A DNA stretch of 64,000 nucleotides from assembly GCF_921293095.1 (NCBI RefSeq), contig NC_060247.1, positions 115,835,111 to 115,899,110 on the forward strand. Reading direction: 5' to 3'. Positions 20,641 through 32,570 of this stretch are shown one piece after another. Positions within the stretch are counted from its first letter, which is position 1. Each line of letters begins with the position of its first letter. The notes under the pieces were generated by a model. The model worked only from the letters and a program-made list of their open reading frames with translations. It had not been told where the DNA came from and searched no databases. The DNA is from Ischnura elegans (taxonomy: Eukaryota > Arthropoda > Insecta > Odonata > Coenagrionidae). The position numbers and the translations under genes were made by a program.

Positions 20641-21548
20641 TTGTGGCGGTAGTACTTCGGGTTGTAACTTAGGGTTGTCTGGTTGAGTGAGTAATATTAC
20701 CCTACCCGTGTAGCCTTCATTTATCAATATTACCTTCCGATACTTATGCCAGTGAATGTAAAAGAGAAAAATGTTTAGATTCGGTAAATGATAGCTCTGT
20801 ATTTTGTAAATCACGACTAAATATCTCATTCTCGCTCAAGAAATGTTTTTCAACAATGCACCAAGAACTACAATCCCTATAATCCCCAAGCCTTCAGTCC
20901 ATATTAAGACTACGAATATAAAATTATAGGTTCGATTTTCCTGTTACATTATGTCATCGACCAACGGTCCTTAACCTTTTATTTGGTAAACAAATGCTAC
21001 GATAATTGCGTAACCTTGTGAACGGCGATCATATCTCTGTTGGTGTCACACATTGATCCTTTTTGCCGGTCGGTTTTCTAAATATTGAAATATTTCATTA
21101 ATCGATTGAAAAGAAAAGGTCAAAATCACTGTTAACAATAAGGCGTCCGCTATTAATAAATATAAATATATGAGCAATTATAAAGGACTGCGAATCTGAG
21201 TCTTATAAACCTACTACTTAAATATTATTACTATGGGAAATAGAAAATGTTTAGCGAGTGAAATACGTATGAATAGATTTCATTAAAATCATTATACTTC
21301 ACCATCTTCGTGAGTGTTAACATTAACGGAGATAATATTTACAATCGAAATGTATAATATGCGAACGAAGGCAATCGTCAGAATCAGCCAATCAGAGTTA
21401 CAGCAGGGATCACATGATAGAAAGAATTTCCCCATTTTCGATGCTGGTTTACATTCACAGAATCTGGGAATCACTCTCGATCACATTTGCTTCGCCGTTG
21501 GCCAGTGGCCCTGTGTCCGCGAAGGCGAGTTTTGAGAGACACTAGGCG

Positions 21549-22241
21549 TAGTGATGGAAAATATCGATTTCGATTGGAATCGAAAATCGAGTTTTCATAT
21601 TCAAAGATCGAGGAAATCGATATCGAGCCATGACCATCGATTTCGATCGAAACTCGATTTTTCAACTGCGATTTTGAACATTTCGTTTGATCTTGGCAGC
21701 GTAACTATCGGCCTATGATAACGTCATCCGTCCAATGTGAAACTTCTCTCAAAGGCCGGTAAAATTGGAAATGCATGCCCTCGATCATCAAGAAAGCTTC
21801 TCTATCAATTGATCTTCTCTCTTAAAAAAAATCAGTGAAGCCGAACGGCTCCGAGCGTTATTACCAAAACTTAAATATTGGTGCATTTGTAAAATTTTAC
21901 TGCTAACCCTTTCGAGATGGTGGAACTCTCACTGCTGGAGTGAGACCCAAGAAACTCTCCGGTCCCTCTGTACGGAGAATTTTTACGGGACATTGGTTAA
22001 TAATTCAAGCATGTAATCTGAGTAGACATTTTACTTCTATTATTATATACATATATGCGTAATATTATAAGGGTGCATTTTGTGTGTTTTTAGAATGAAT
22101 AGTAAAACATTTTAGCACAAACTTTTGTTTCGATTTTGTTCGATTACCGATCTTCGTTTCAAATTTCGATATTTGTTGTAAAATCGAGCATTTCATTTCG
22201 ACTAGAAATTGATTGCTTGAACCGACATTTTTTCATCACTA
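21549..22241. mobile_element. Non-autonomous hAT-type element (TAGTGATGGAAAA ends)
   Basis: The left terminus TAGTGATGGAAAA at 21549 is matched by TTTTTTCATCACTA ending at 22241. The flanking octamers ACTAGGCG and TCCAGGCG agree at 6 of 8 positions, consistent with a decayed 8-bp hAT target duplication. Subterminal regions are rich in TCGAT/ATCGA motifs (21555-21660 and 22130-22195), typical of transposase-binding sites. No transposase ORF is present. Confidence 0.65.
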
Positions 22242-22244
22242 TCC

Positions 22245-22815
22245 AGGCGCTTTTTCCTGCAGCAGTAGATGGCGATATTGTAGCGTCCACGCTCTTGATC
22301 CTCCTTCCTCATGCAGGGTGGGAATTGGGATGAGAGTGGAACCTGACTGTTCGTGTGTGTGTCTTGTGAGCATTAAATTCACCTCGTCCCATAAACACTC
22401 CTTCTCCCTCAGCCGACTCACGGTTTCTCCTTACCACCCCTCCCCCTCACCGTTGCCAGAGTCCCTATCAAGTGTCCGCCATCCTCGTCGCTCATACCCC
22501 TGCTCCATCGTGTCGTGATTAGATGAAACAGAAGCTTCTCTTTTTTTTGGAATTCGCTGTTGGAATTTTTATACGCCGGATGTGTTTCTTGTTTCGCGTA
22601 ACGACTTTTACATTTGCCTATCGGAGTCAACTTATGTCCCGAGATATAATCAGATTCCCCCACCCCCCTCGAGTCTTTCACACATTAGAGAAGGATAAAA
22701 TTGGAATGAAAACAGAGGAATGACACGACATGGCGATGGGAAGGAAGGATGGTCCTTCCAAGCGAGAGCCTTTGGAGTGGACCCCGCTGGGCCCGTGCGC
22801 CCCTCCACTTTCACG
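22245..22815. other. Moderately GC-rich sequence, no firm gene
   Basis: Several overlapping short ORFs on both strands. A minus-strand ATG at about 22500 (MSDEDGGHLIGTLAT) runs to a GTGAGG donor-like site, but there is no further support. Left unassigned. Confidence 0.35.
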
Positions 22816-22820
22816 TAAGG

Positions 22821-23910
22821 TTGAAGAACTAGAGGGGAAAGGAAACATCACTGTTGATCGAGTATATATACTTGGGAGATGCTGTACGAGGAACCTCGGT
22901 TCGAATCTAAATAGGTTAACAACGTTTTCAGATGAAAGTAAATCCTTATTTGAACAATTCATCATAATTTTGTACATTTTTTTCGTGCGCCTGCCAAAAT
23001 GCAAATGAATATTAAAAATCGTAGATTTTCCCGAAAGATGATGTATCAACAATGGGACTTGGCGTGAGATTTTACGTCAGCTGGAAGCTCTCGAGAGGAA
23101 AGGAATATCGCTTTTCATAGAGAATATTCTTGGGAGATGATGTGCGAGGAACCTTGGTTTGAATCTCGAGAGGTTTATAGCATTTTCAGATGAAAGCAAA
23201 TGCTTATTTGAACACATAGCCATAATTTCATACCTATTGTTCGTGCGACAACTCAAAACACAAATGAATGTTTAAGATCGTAGGTTTTCCCGACAAATAA
23301 TATGTCAAAAATGTGACTAGGCGTGAGATTTTACCTCAGATGGAAGTACTCGAGGGGAAGGAATATAACTTTTGATGGATAATATTATATGGTTGGAAGG
23401 AAATTACTTTGCTCTTCTACAAAACACACACTTTATTGCCGACTAGTTTCGGTTACACTGTACCATTTTCAAGACTAGTGATACACATAAGAATTTGCCG
23501 GGATATATACTCTGTGGTCGGGTGATTGGAGGGGAAGGGGAGAGGGGAGGTAAGTGACGGGAAGGGGGAAGGTGGAAGGTGGTATTATACTTTGGAGATA
23601 TTGTGCAAGGGACCTCAGGTCCGATCTAAAGAAGTTTGCAAAATTTTATGATGAAATTAATCGTTATTCGAGCAATTAGTTATCATGCATGCACTAAATA
23701 TTTCACATCTCCATTCATTATTGTACTTATCTTCAATGCCTCAGGTCGTTACAGATACTTTACCAATATACGTAATTTCCGTGTTTTGACTAGATGCTAA
23801 TTATTATTTATATGCCATTTTACGGCAACCTCTTGTTCCTGTGCCTGCCGAAAAAAAAACAAATTAATATTAACGTTCTTAGGTTTTACTGACGAATGAT
23901 ATGTCAAGAG
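22821..23910 (+). repeat. Three tandem copies of a ~260-bp unit, third copy interrupted
   Basis: Units start at about 22821, 23081 and 23340. Each has a (TA)GA(AC)G..CTCGAGAGGAAAGGAA-like start, a CTTGGGAGATG block, TTTTCAGATGAAAG and a CGTAG(A/G)TTTTCCCGA end. Unit 3 is split by an insertion at about 23388-23583 and probably by a second one after 23650, and its last block ends near 23910. Divergence between units is substantial, so the array is old. Non-coding. Confidence 0.75.
23388..23583 (-). mobile_element. Penelope-like terminal fragment inserted in the tandem array
   Basis: The insertion is flanked by TATTATA-like repeats inside the third 260-bp unit. On the minus strand it contains the string GAAACTAGTC (23441-23450 on the plus strand), preceded by a short stem (GGTAC with GTAACC) and followed by GGCAATAAAG. 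This arrangement is typical of the terminal repeats of Penelope-like retroelements. No reverse transcriptase is present; it is a truncated copy. Confidence 0.55.
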
Positions 23911-23919
23911 TGAGTGTCC

Positions 23920-25390
23920 TCTGTCCGCAGCTAGCGAGTCTAAACACTGGCATGAATCAAATTCGGTAATCAATCCTGAGGATTATGAGAACATCATCGT
24001 CGAATCTTAGGCCTTCAAAAGCCTTACCCGGTGCATTACCCGAGAACAATATACAGATGAATGGATGTTTGTGAGCTAGCTTTCGGGTTAAAGGTGCATG
24101 TGTTGTCTATTTAATTAAGACCAAGGGTTTCTTATACTCAAATGACACAACATTGGATCGACTAAGGTTGCGTAGATGCCATTTGTGTTTAATTGATGCT
24201 ATCAAGTATTTATTTCCTATTTTTTTCAATGTAATTTTTGCCACGGACTGAGAGGCGTTAAAAATTAAGTATTTATCTACACATTGGAACGAAAAACGTT
24301 TCAATATCTCAGGTTTCAGGTTTATCTCGCCCCTGCCACTACATCAACACCTTATATCTCATATAAATTTATTAAATGTTGCTGGATATTTACTAATATG
24401 TTAGAATTTCACTAGATAGCCTTGAACAACTCTCTTTTTTCTTTCTTAACGCATAATCCTATTATACCAGACTAACGTGCGAAATTGAACGGATAACACT
24501 TCGGGATACTCAGTAGTTGTAGTGGTATATGTTAAAAGAAGGTAACAGTGATGGGGATAGTATTCGATGGACGGTTGGTGATCGATTGAATCGGAAAATT
24601 TTTAACCGTTTGTGGAACGAATGGCTTGCGAACAGCACCACTCAAGATACTCTTCCACAAACGCGGCATTTTCTAAAGATATGGCGTATTTCTCACCTGC
24701 TCTTAAAGTGTGTTATTCACATTCTTAAAGGTTGGTCTAGAGTGAGCTATATCCCCATCTATCCAGACCAACCTCCGGGTTGAAAAACACAGGGATTTCT
24801 TGGCATATTGACTAGCTTAATGACTGAATGATACCGGCATGGAAAATGGGCCTCCACGAAATGTTCTGAGAGATTCGAAATCTCGAAAGAAATAAAAATA
24901 ACAAAGGCACTTTTTTCACAGTTATTTTAAAGGGTACAACGCGTAGTGGCTCAAGAGACATCATCTGGCACAAGAAATCATAGTAAATGGGAATATTACA
25001 TTTATAAATTTTGAGGACGAGGTACGGAGGATTTGTCAAGTTTGAGGAAGGAGTTGGAAACATAAGTAAGGTGGGGAAATATTGAGAAGACGGTGTACCG
25101 CGGAAACAAGGAAATACTGGGGATAGATATTATTGGATTCCTCATATTAGGCGAAGGTAGATGCGGATAAACCAGCGGTTGATATTGCTAGATCCTTCTT
25201 CCATCTCCTGGTTTTGCCGTTTCTCCTTAGGTTTCCGTTTCCTCAATGTTTCCCAACTGTTTTCCACGCCTTCCTCAAAATGTATAATCGTGATGTTCTT
25301 CAGTACTATGGTGTCTTATACCAGATGCTGGCTATTTGAGTCGAAACTCGTCGCACGCATTAAAATAATTCTGGGAAAGTGGTGTTGCTA
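23920..25390. other. No recognised gene
   Basis: AT-rich with short ORFs. The ORF at 24529-24783 shows no recognisable motif or splice context. Confidence 0.4.
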
Positions 25391-25959
25391 TTTTTATTTC
25401 AATTTGACTACTTTCCACTGCATCTCGTCTGAATCGGTTGAATTCATCAAAAGAAATCGGTTGGCGAAAGTAAAATATTAGATGCGACGAAAGAAAGCTT
25501 TCCCATTTTGCCACTCTCTCAAAATTTTGAAAAGAAAACGCGAAAATTTACCACCGGCTTTTCGAGAGCCAGTGACGTCATTAGAGTTTTTAAAAATTAA
25601 ATCGTCGAGGGATAACTTATCCTTGAAGGGAGGAATCGCTCAAAAGAAAGTAAACAATATTGAACCACGTGAGAACAATTTACGAGACCGAGGAGAAGCT
25701 GGGAAGTGGTGACCCTTACGGCATGAGTTCGTGACATCATTAACTTATCTGCGTATGTGTTCAAGCCGGCGAGATTTCGCCTCGAACAGCTCCTAAAGTA
25801 AGCGACTGACCGAAAACCGTAAAATGTGGATCTCTTTATTTTTCCTCCTCTATCATAATCGACAACAAAATGAAATCGGAGATCGAGAGCCCCATAATGG
25901 TTGAGTGTTAATACTATTTCAGGCATACGTTGGGTGTTGAGCTCAATTCAAATTCTCAC

Positions 25960-26420
25960 ACTCTCTGCTGCAATCTGTATTGCAGCCATTTCGTGGATCG
26001 CGTGGAGCGAGTGTGAGCAAGGGAGCGTTTGTGAAGTCGGACGTGTTTGCGTGCGTAGTCACGAGGAATGCGCGAGAGCCGAGAACTGATTTACGCGTCA
26101 TTTGTTTTGTGGGGGAGGGTGAGGGTTGGCCTGGGGGGACAGGGGTACCTACTTGGTTTACGAGATGACGAGGAGGGGCCCCCAGGGTGCCCGTCCCATT
26201 TCAATTTAAAGCGCGCCTGACCCTTCTGCGAGCTCGACCGGTTTCCCACATTCACCCCTTCCCTCACCCCCCCCCCCCTTACACACTCTGCCTCCTCTGC
26301 CACCTGTCGCCGCGGGTAAGGTCGTGCCTCTTGAAGACGCGAACAGGGATGCGATCCGGTGCGAAACTATGCGTTCAGTGCCTGGTCCAGAGCGGTGCGG
26401 TGTAATTGGGTCGTTCAGTC
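25960..26420. promoter_or_regulatory. CpG-rich island, possible promoter or 5' exon
   Basis: A local rise in GC and CpG (strings such as GTGGATCGCGTGGAGCG) contains poly-G and poly-C tracts and a donor-like GCGGGTAAGG at about 26313 on the plus strand. Short ORFs are open in several frames. No homologous coding sequence was recognised, so this is at best a candidate transcription start region. Confidence 0.3.
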
Positions 26421-26429
26421 AGATGCGAA

Positions 26430-27380
26430 ATCGTTAAAAGAATTCGGTAGATGGTAGGGAAGGCCGCGGAGTAACGACTATGTTTTCCTCGATCAGCCAT
26501 TCTCCCGTGTTTTAAAATAAAAACAACCGCGAAAGTTGCCTCCCCATTTTCGTAAGTTAATGACGTCAGCAGATTTCAGGCTCGTTTACTGAATCGGGAA
26601 TAATCGCTAAAGCCTGAATCACATGATAATGGTTTCCATCACGATAGAGAGACAGCTCCAGCGATCGCTCTAATGATAGCGGAAAAATGACCGTTTCACG
26701 CGATCATTTTCCCCGATGGCTCGAGGGATGGGAATCCCATCCCTTTTTTCGTCACTCGGCATGTTGTCTCTTTTTCCGTCGCTGGCACTGTCTTACATCC
26801 AATAAGAACACGCGGCCGCTAGCAGCGATTGTAACGCCATTCTTGTCTTTCGATCGAGTGACATGTAAATACAGAAAGTGACGGAATAAGCGATGAAAAC
26901 AGGGATGGTGGGCATGACCGTGTTATTCAGATAATTATCGGTCGAGCGATAACTATTTTAGTCCCTGAAAACCTATCGCTGGAGCTATCATTCTGGGGAA
27001 CGGAATAAATGACCGTGTTGTTAAGGCATTATTGTGGGAAATATTTTCTCATAAAAGTGTAAGCCATAATAAGCAACGTAAGGCCGAGGCGAGGAGAGAA
27101 ATGACTGAGAAGAGGTGACTCGCTGGCTTTCAGTTCGTTACGTCATGTACTTATCTTAGAGAGCGATAAGATCATCGATGTTCTGCGGCGAACAACTCGA
27201 GATTTAGGCGACGGGTTGAAAAATGGAAATATTTGTCTCTTTAATTCAAAAATCGTATCAAAATATACTGTGAAAAATATTGGTAAACGAGCGGAACAGG
27301 TTCAAGAGGGCGCAATCTGAAATTCTATTCGTCCTAGTTAAATAAATTTTTTTCAGAGGTTACAAAATACAACAACGTTG
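26430..27380. other. No gene recognised; weak inverted similarity
   Basis: AGCTCCAGCGAT (near 26655) and ATCGCTGGAGCT (near 26972) are inverted, with AATGATAGC/GCTATCATT beside them. This may be a worn MITE with no definable ends. Nothing else was noticed. Confidence 0.35.
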
Positions 27381-27389
27381 ACGCTAACC

Positions 27390-27552
27390 CAGGGGCGGAT
27401 CCAGGATTTTTTTCTGGGGGGGGGGGCACAAGCAAGGATCCGGGATTTTGTTCTGGGGGGCACAAGGATACCTCGTAATACAAAATACACGTGATTCCTC
27501 GTAATACAAAATACATGTGCCCCCGTTCCCCCCCCCCCCCCCTAGATCCGCC
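27390..27552. mobile_element. MITE with GGCGGATC ends
   Basis: AGGGGCGGATCCAGGATTTT at the left faces CTAGATCCGCCT at the right (about 27552), with a long G tract inside the left end and a long C tract inside the right end. The middle contains a short direct duplication (CCTCGTAATACAAAATACA twice, at about 27471 and 27496). Non-coding. Confidence 0.6.
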
Positions 27553-28016
27553 TATGCGCTAACCTATAAACATGTCCATACCATTCTTTGCGGGAATGTC
27601 AATGGCTGAAGTCCCTATTCAAAAATTCGTAGGTAAATAACTACGCCATGGTTGAAATTAGTGGAAAGTGTTTCATTATGACAATAAAACTTCAAAAATT
27701 GAATAAAATATTATCGTTGGCGAAAATAGATTTCTAGCATTATATACTACATGTATCTCCAGTGAAATTTATCAGAAAGAGCTAATAAAAGAAATATCTC
27801 TCCTCTTCCAAGCAACTACGAATGGAATTTTTGCATCCTTAGCTCCATTCGTATACACAATCGTGTGTGTGTTTTAGCCGTCTTTTTCTTTACGGAGATG
27901 ATCACTTGTTTTGATCTAACTCCTATATCTAGTGTCCACGTCATACTTTTCAAGTAAAATATATGTTGGTCTCGAAGTATATGAGTTTAGACTCAAATGA
28001 ATTTTAGCCTCCGTGA

Positions 28017-28163
28017 GAATAAACTAAAATGGTAAACTTCCACACAATTTTATTTATTTTAATACCGACCCGGTTTCGACACGTAGTGTCATTATCAAGG
28101 ACGAAACCGGGTCGGTACTTAAATAAAAAAAATTGTGTGGAAGTTTACCATTTTAGTTTATTC
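28017..28163. repeat. Palindrome of two head-to-head Penelope-like ends
   Basis: A 62-bp arm (28017-28078) is repeated in inverse orientation at 28102-28163 with few mismatches, around a 23-bp centre that holds GACAC/GTGTC complementarity. Each arm contains CGAAACCGGGTCGGTA followed by an A/T tail. This is the GAAAC-plus-palindromic-stem arrangement seen at Penelope-like element termini. No ORF. Confidence 0.7.
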
Positions 28164-28164
28164 T

Positions 28165-29060
28165 CGTGGAGATCAAGCATTTCCACAACATATCACCGGA
28201 CCATGTTAATTATGAAATGTAGCCTTACACAATGCGAGTTTGTTGCTGCATGATATTGGTAAATCATTGCAATATTGGAAGTTCAGGTGATTCCTTGACG
28301 CATTGACGTGATGAATTCCTCTCGGAATTCCGGTCGTTGCGGACACTTGGACGGCCTATTCATTTCTATTTACTATGATACATTCCTCAATTCATGCAAG
28401 GCGAAGGATACGGCTTCAAACCATCGCCAAAGATGAAACCGCTTTCCCGGATGGAAACCGAAGAAAAATTCATCCTAACGGTAGAATGAAAATATTATTC
28501 ATTTTCTTTTTTTCACGTTCTCCTTGCTTTTTTTTATTAACTACTATGTTGGCTGCCAACACGCGGGGTTCCCCCAACAACTTGCCAGATGTCTCGAGTC
28601 AGAACTCATCCCATTAGTCGTCGAGGTGAGAGATCCCGCAGTTATTTTCCCCACGACGATCAGGATTAAAATATGCCCCGGATGGAATTCGGTGGCTGCA
28701 ACCAACGAGCGCAGTTAAATCTGTAATTGCTGATGCTTACGTATTAGATTCGGATGAACGAAATGGTATTTTAGTAATTGATGCAAATGTAAAAAGATGT
28801 TTTTTTACAATACGCGCACCTGGCGAAATCGAAGTTTGGACCGTCTTCTTGCCCTACAGTTCATCTTTGTGTATCTACAGATGATATATTTACGAAAGCT
28901 TTAAGTAATTCGATATAGTTTGCCATTTATTTCGTGTAATGAGAGCAATATCAGGAGCCGGCCGAAAAGAGGATGAAGGAAGAAAGATGAAATATGGCTG
29001 GAAGCGTTCGAGTTGGAGATGGTTTAGGAGAAAATGGAGAGGGTGGGGAAGCGAGTTATC
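28165..29060. other. No recognised gene
   Basis: Short ORFs only (28375-28617 and 28524-28718 on the plus strand), with no motif or splice support. Confidence 0.35.
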
Positions 29061-29061
29061 G

Positions 29062-29230
29062 TGGTGGATATAGCGGTTAAGTGATGATGGAAGAGTTGCG
29101 GGTTCAAAAATATAAACCCCTTAATGAAATTCTCGCATTGGGAGGTGGCCCAATGAAAATAATTGGTCCCTTTCCTGAATGTTTGATGTTCACACGCCCA
29201 TGGCTACTTGGCATCCTTAATTCTTAACAA
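29062..29230 (+). mobile_element. tRNA-derived SINE
   Basis: GTGGTGGATATAGCGGTTAAG acts as the A-box region and GGGTTCAAAAA (29100-29110) as the B box, followed by a non-tRNA body. The B box is slightly degenerate, so the copy is probably old. Confidence 0.5.
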
Positions 29231-29234
29231 TGGT

Positions 29235-30340
29235 ATCAATTCAATATCTATTTTCAACAATAATATTTCAAATTAATTGGTATGAAGACAATTATTTCAT
29301 CGAAACGTATCGGAATCGTTATTTAAAAAAAGGTTTAATGCAAAGAGGAGAGGTATTTTTAACAAATAATGTAGGTATTCAATACTTTGTGGCCTTTTCT
29401 CTGACATCAATCACCTCTTGAAGTCGCTTCCTCATTCACTTCTGGCAATCGTTTCTCATAAACATGAAAAAATGTAAGACTCATGAAAACATGAGTCATT
29501 AACAACATTGTAGATAATGGCTCGAAGTATAATTAATTATATTTATATATATTGACATAAATAAGAATGATATTGATCTGCAATACTCGATAAAAAGTTA
29601 CATAAGACTCTAACGCCTGAAAACCATTTTAGATTTAGGGGAGTCCAAAAGCTTTACTTGGGACCTTCTATCGGTATCCTTATATATCATTTCCTTTGTC
29701 AGGACTCATTATACAAGAAGAGCATATTCTGAGCGACTGGCGTCACATAATGAAAGTAGAGAATATTGGTATATATATACTGGTATTAATTCGATGGATT
29801 TAGAAGTGCAGCACAACGTCCGCCGGATGAAACGTTTAAATGTGTGATCCCTTGTAGCCATTTATGATTAGAGTGATAATGCCAACATAGTATTCAATCC
29901 ACCCTTACTCCTCCTTTCCTTATGGCTAACTTGCATCGTTGATCAATCCTTAAAAGCATGCGCAAGTTCTTGCTTAATACCATTTTAATGAATTATTAGT
30001 CTCCTAAAACTATGACTTTTTCAATGGAGTAAACAAATAATGAAACTAATAATTAACTGACGTAAATAACGAATTTAGAAGGCATTCGTAAAAATGGAAA
30101 TATTTCTTTGGCACCTAGATATCTACCAACAAATTATAAACATATATTGCTTCTGCAATCGTACAAGCCCGCCTCTGGGGCACTGCAACCGCTGAAAAAT
30201 CTAGGACTGTCTTTGGCCTAAGAAACCTAATACATATAAATAAAAAGGGTGAGCTATACGGCCTCAATGACAACTGGGAAATTAAAAAACTCCAACGGCC
30301 GGCCGTAACGTAACTTCATCCCTCAATTTTGCTGAAGTGA
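29235..30340. other. No recognised gene
   Basis: AT-rich; short ORFs without support. No element ends were recognised. Confidence 0.4.
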
Positions 30341-30437
30341 AGCTCAAAACCTCAGTTGCGTTGAGAAGGGAATCTTGGATTCCTAAACCGGTACGCTTCT
30401 CTCGTCCAGGTGGCAGTTCCATCGCTCGATTTCGAGC

Positions 30438-31110
30438 AATAGGGTGGTTTCCTATTATTTTTTTATTGCCTAAATTGAAAGATTATTACTCCTGGAGTGC
30501 GTATTTCACGCTTTTAGCTTTTTAAATGACGATGTCTATTTTTCGCGACTAAATGAAAAGTGAAAATTTTCAAGCGCGCGAAAACGCGACGGCTAAGTAT
30601 GAATGCTGGGAAATCTCTCCGTGTGACGTATTTCTCGTTCCCGCCGCTGCAAGTGAGGTGACCTTTGGGCGAGGCTTTGAGCGCAGATACGACGCAGGAT
30701 GCTAGCAGGTAGCAGAGTACCATGCTAGCAGGTAGTGCATGGCTTAAATAAAGATTATGAGTACCTTATGAAACGAAGAAAACTTTCCGACCATACGCAG
30801 TTTTAATAGGTGATTATTGAGACATGTTTCCCTGAGCTTTGTGCCTCATGCATGCATTGCGTGATCTCAGACGATGTAAAACTCCTATCTACTCGTATAG
30901 AAACTAGGTCCCTGTGACGTCACGTGGAGTGGCATCGCATGGGCACCAATCTGGCCTTTTTCAAATGAGGATAAAATTGACCATTGCCATCCGTCTAAAT
31001 CGGTATTTCTGAAACCAAATAATTTGTATATTATGAATACACTAATGGTGGGTAACGAATCGCAATCAATGCCTTTCGTTTTCTTTGATGAAGAAAACTA
31101 CCCTATTCTC
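30438..31110 (+). repeat. Compound dispersed repeat; parts shared with 1.04 and 1.52 kb
   Basis: AATAGGGTGGTTTCCTATT at 30439 also occurs at 1041 inside the large inverted duplication. The ACTAGGTCCCTGTGACGTC block at 30904 is the second copy of the repeat at 1524-1745. The interval between (30480-30890) contains a small direct duplication, ATGCTAGCAGGTAG, at 30700 and 30722. Together these look like the ends of one larger, incompletely preserved family. Confidence 0.55.
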
Positions 31111-31119
31111 CCGGAGTAT

Positions 31120-32560
31120 AGCCCACGGAGTAAGTGTAGTGTGTTTGTGTGATTACTTAACGGAATCAGCCTAAGTGAGGCCCCAAAAACCCTCGCGAAG
31201 GTTCCTTCAGAGTTGATCGAGTGAGTGTGAAGGGTTTCCGGTGGAGAGGCTGGGGCTGGTCACTGCTGAGAATCTTCCCGCTCCAGCATACCAACACAGT
31301 GTTTTGTTTGTACCTGCGACGAGGTCCCCTAGTTACGGCCAATGGATTTTTTTTCATTTCCCAGTGAACTTAATATAAGTTTTTGTAAAATTAAAAAGGA
31401 TTTTCCCAAAAATTACGTGCACTCTCTCGTTTCCGTAACTTGACTCAATTTTCGTAAAATCCGAACGGAGCAAATTTTCAATTGGCCACGAAAAATTTAA
31501 GTCTCTCTTTTCCGCTGAACTAATCCACTCACTAATCACTCCGTCGATTTTCTAGGTTATGGAAGTGTTCTCGCCGTTGTGAAATCATAAGGCAGTGATC
31601 GCCGTTGTGTCTCTTCCATTTTTATCGCACCACGGTCCTCGCTCAATGTTTTAGGAAAAAAGACTACGTATCAGGATTCGAGGGGACCAAAGCAGTCCTC
31701 CCCAATCGCTATCCTCCCTGAGTTCGAGTGCGCTCCTCCTCACATATCCCCTCCCACTTCATCAAATATTCCTCTCTTTCACCTTCGAACCAATGGAGCC
31801 ACTCTAATTGGTGTTTTCGCTTAGCCGGCGCTGTTCTCCACGTCGCAAGACCTTCTACAGCGACTGGACATTTCAGAGTCCTTAGAAACCGAAGTCGCTA
31901 TGAAAAAAAGAAAGCTATCATTGATTTTTCGCATGTTATTATGCAACACCGCGGCAAGAAAATTAGATTTTTGTCTGTCTATCAGGGCTTAAAGTAGAGC
32001 ATCAAAGTCAGAAATAAAGTTTCTTGGCGCATCAAGCTATCCAGCAATTACTTCAAAAAACCACCGATTACACGTTGCCATGCCCTTTTATGGAGAAATT
32101 TGTTACATTAACAATTACGCTTACTTTTGCTCCTGTACATAATGCAATCACTGTTTGTATTCTCTCAAACCGGTAGTACTAACATGCGAACTAGTTTTTA
32201 AATTATTATTTTATGTCCTCGCATAAAAGAATGACTAAAACTCTTCATTTAGTCACTTAAGATATAAATTAATATTTTTACCAAAGATTTACACCTGTGC
32301 ATGAGGTTAATATAGCTGGAACTGCCTTTCGATTAGCTTGCAAGGAATTCAAAATTTCACTTTTAATTAATGAAATTTAACGAATACTTTCTAGAACTTT
32401 AGAGTATATTAAAAGTAAAATTTATTTGAAATGTATCAACTTCTGGTAAGAACCATCGAAGATGTAATCTTTTACAGTAATTCTATGAATTTTTCTTCGT
32501 TACATCTCATCACTCATCATTACCTTCTTGATGAACGTGAGTCCGTACGTGTTCAGATCT
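31120..32560. other. No recognised gene
   Basis: Short minus- and plus-strand ORFs only. A GTGAGT at 31220 on the plus strand has no convincing exon before it. Confidence 0.35.
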
Positions 32561-32570
32561 TGCTCCACAC

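Noticed and set aside
22438-22500. Minus-strand MSDEDGG start followed by a GTGAGG donor
   Set aside because: Too short and unsupported; the block is open in several frames.
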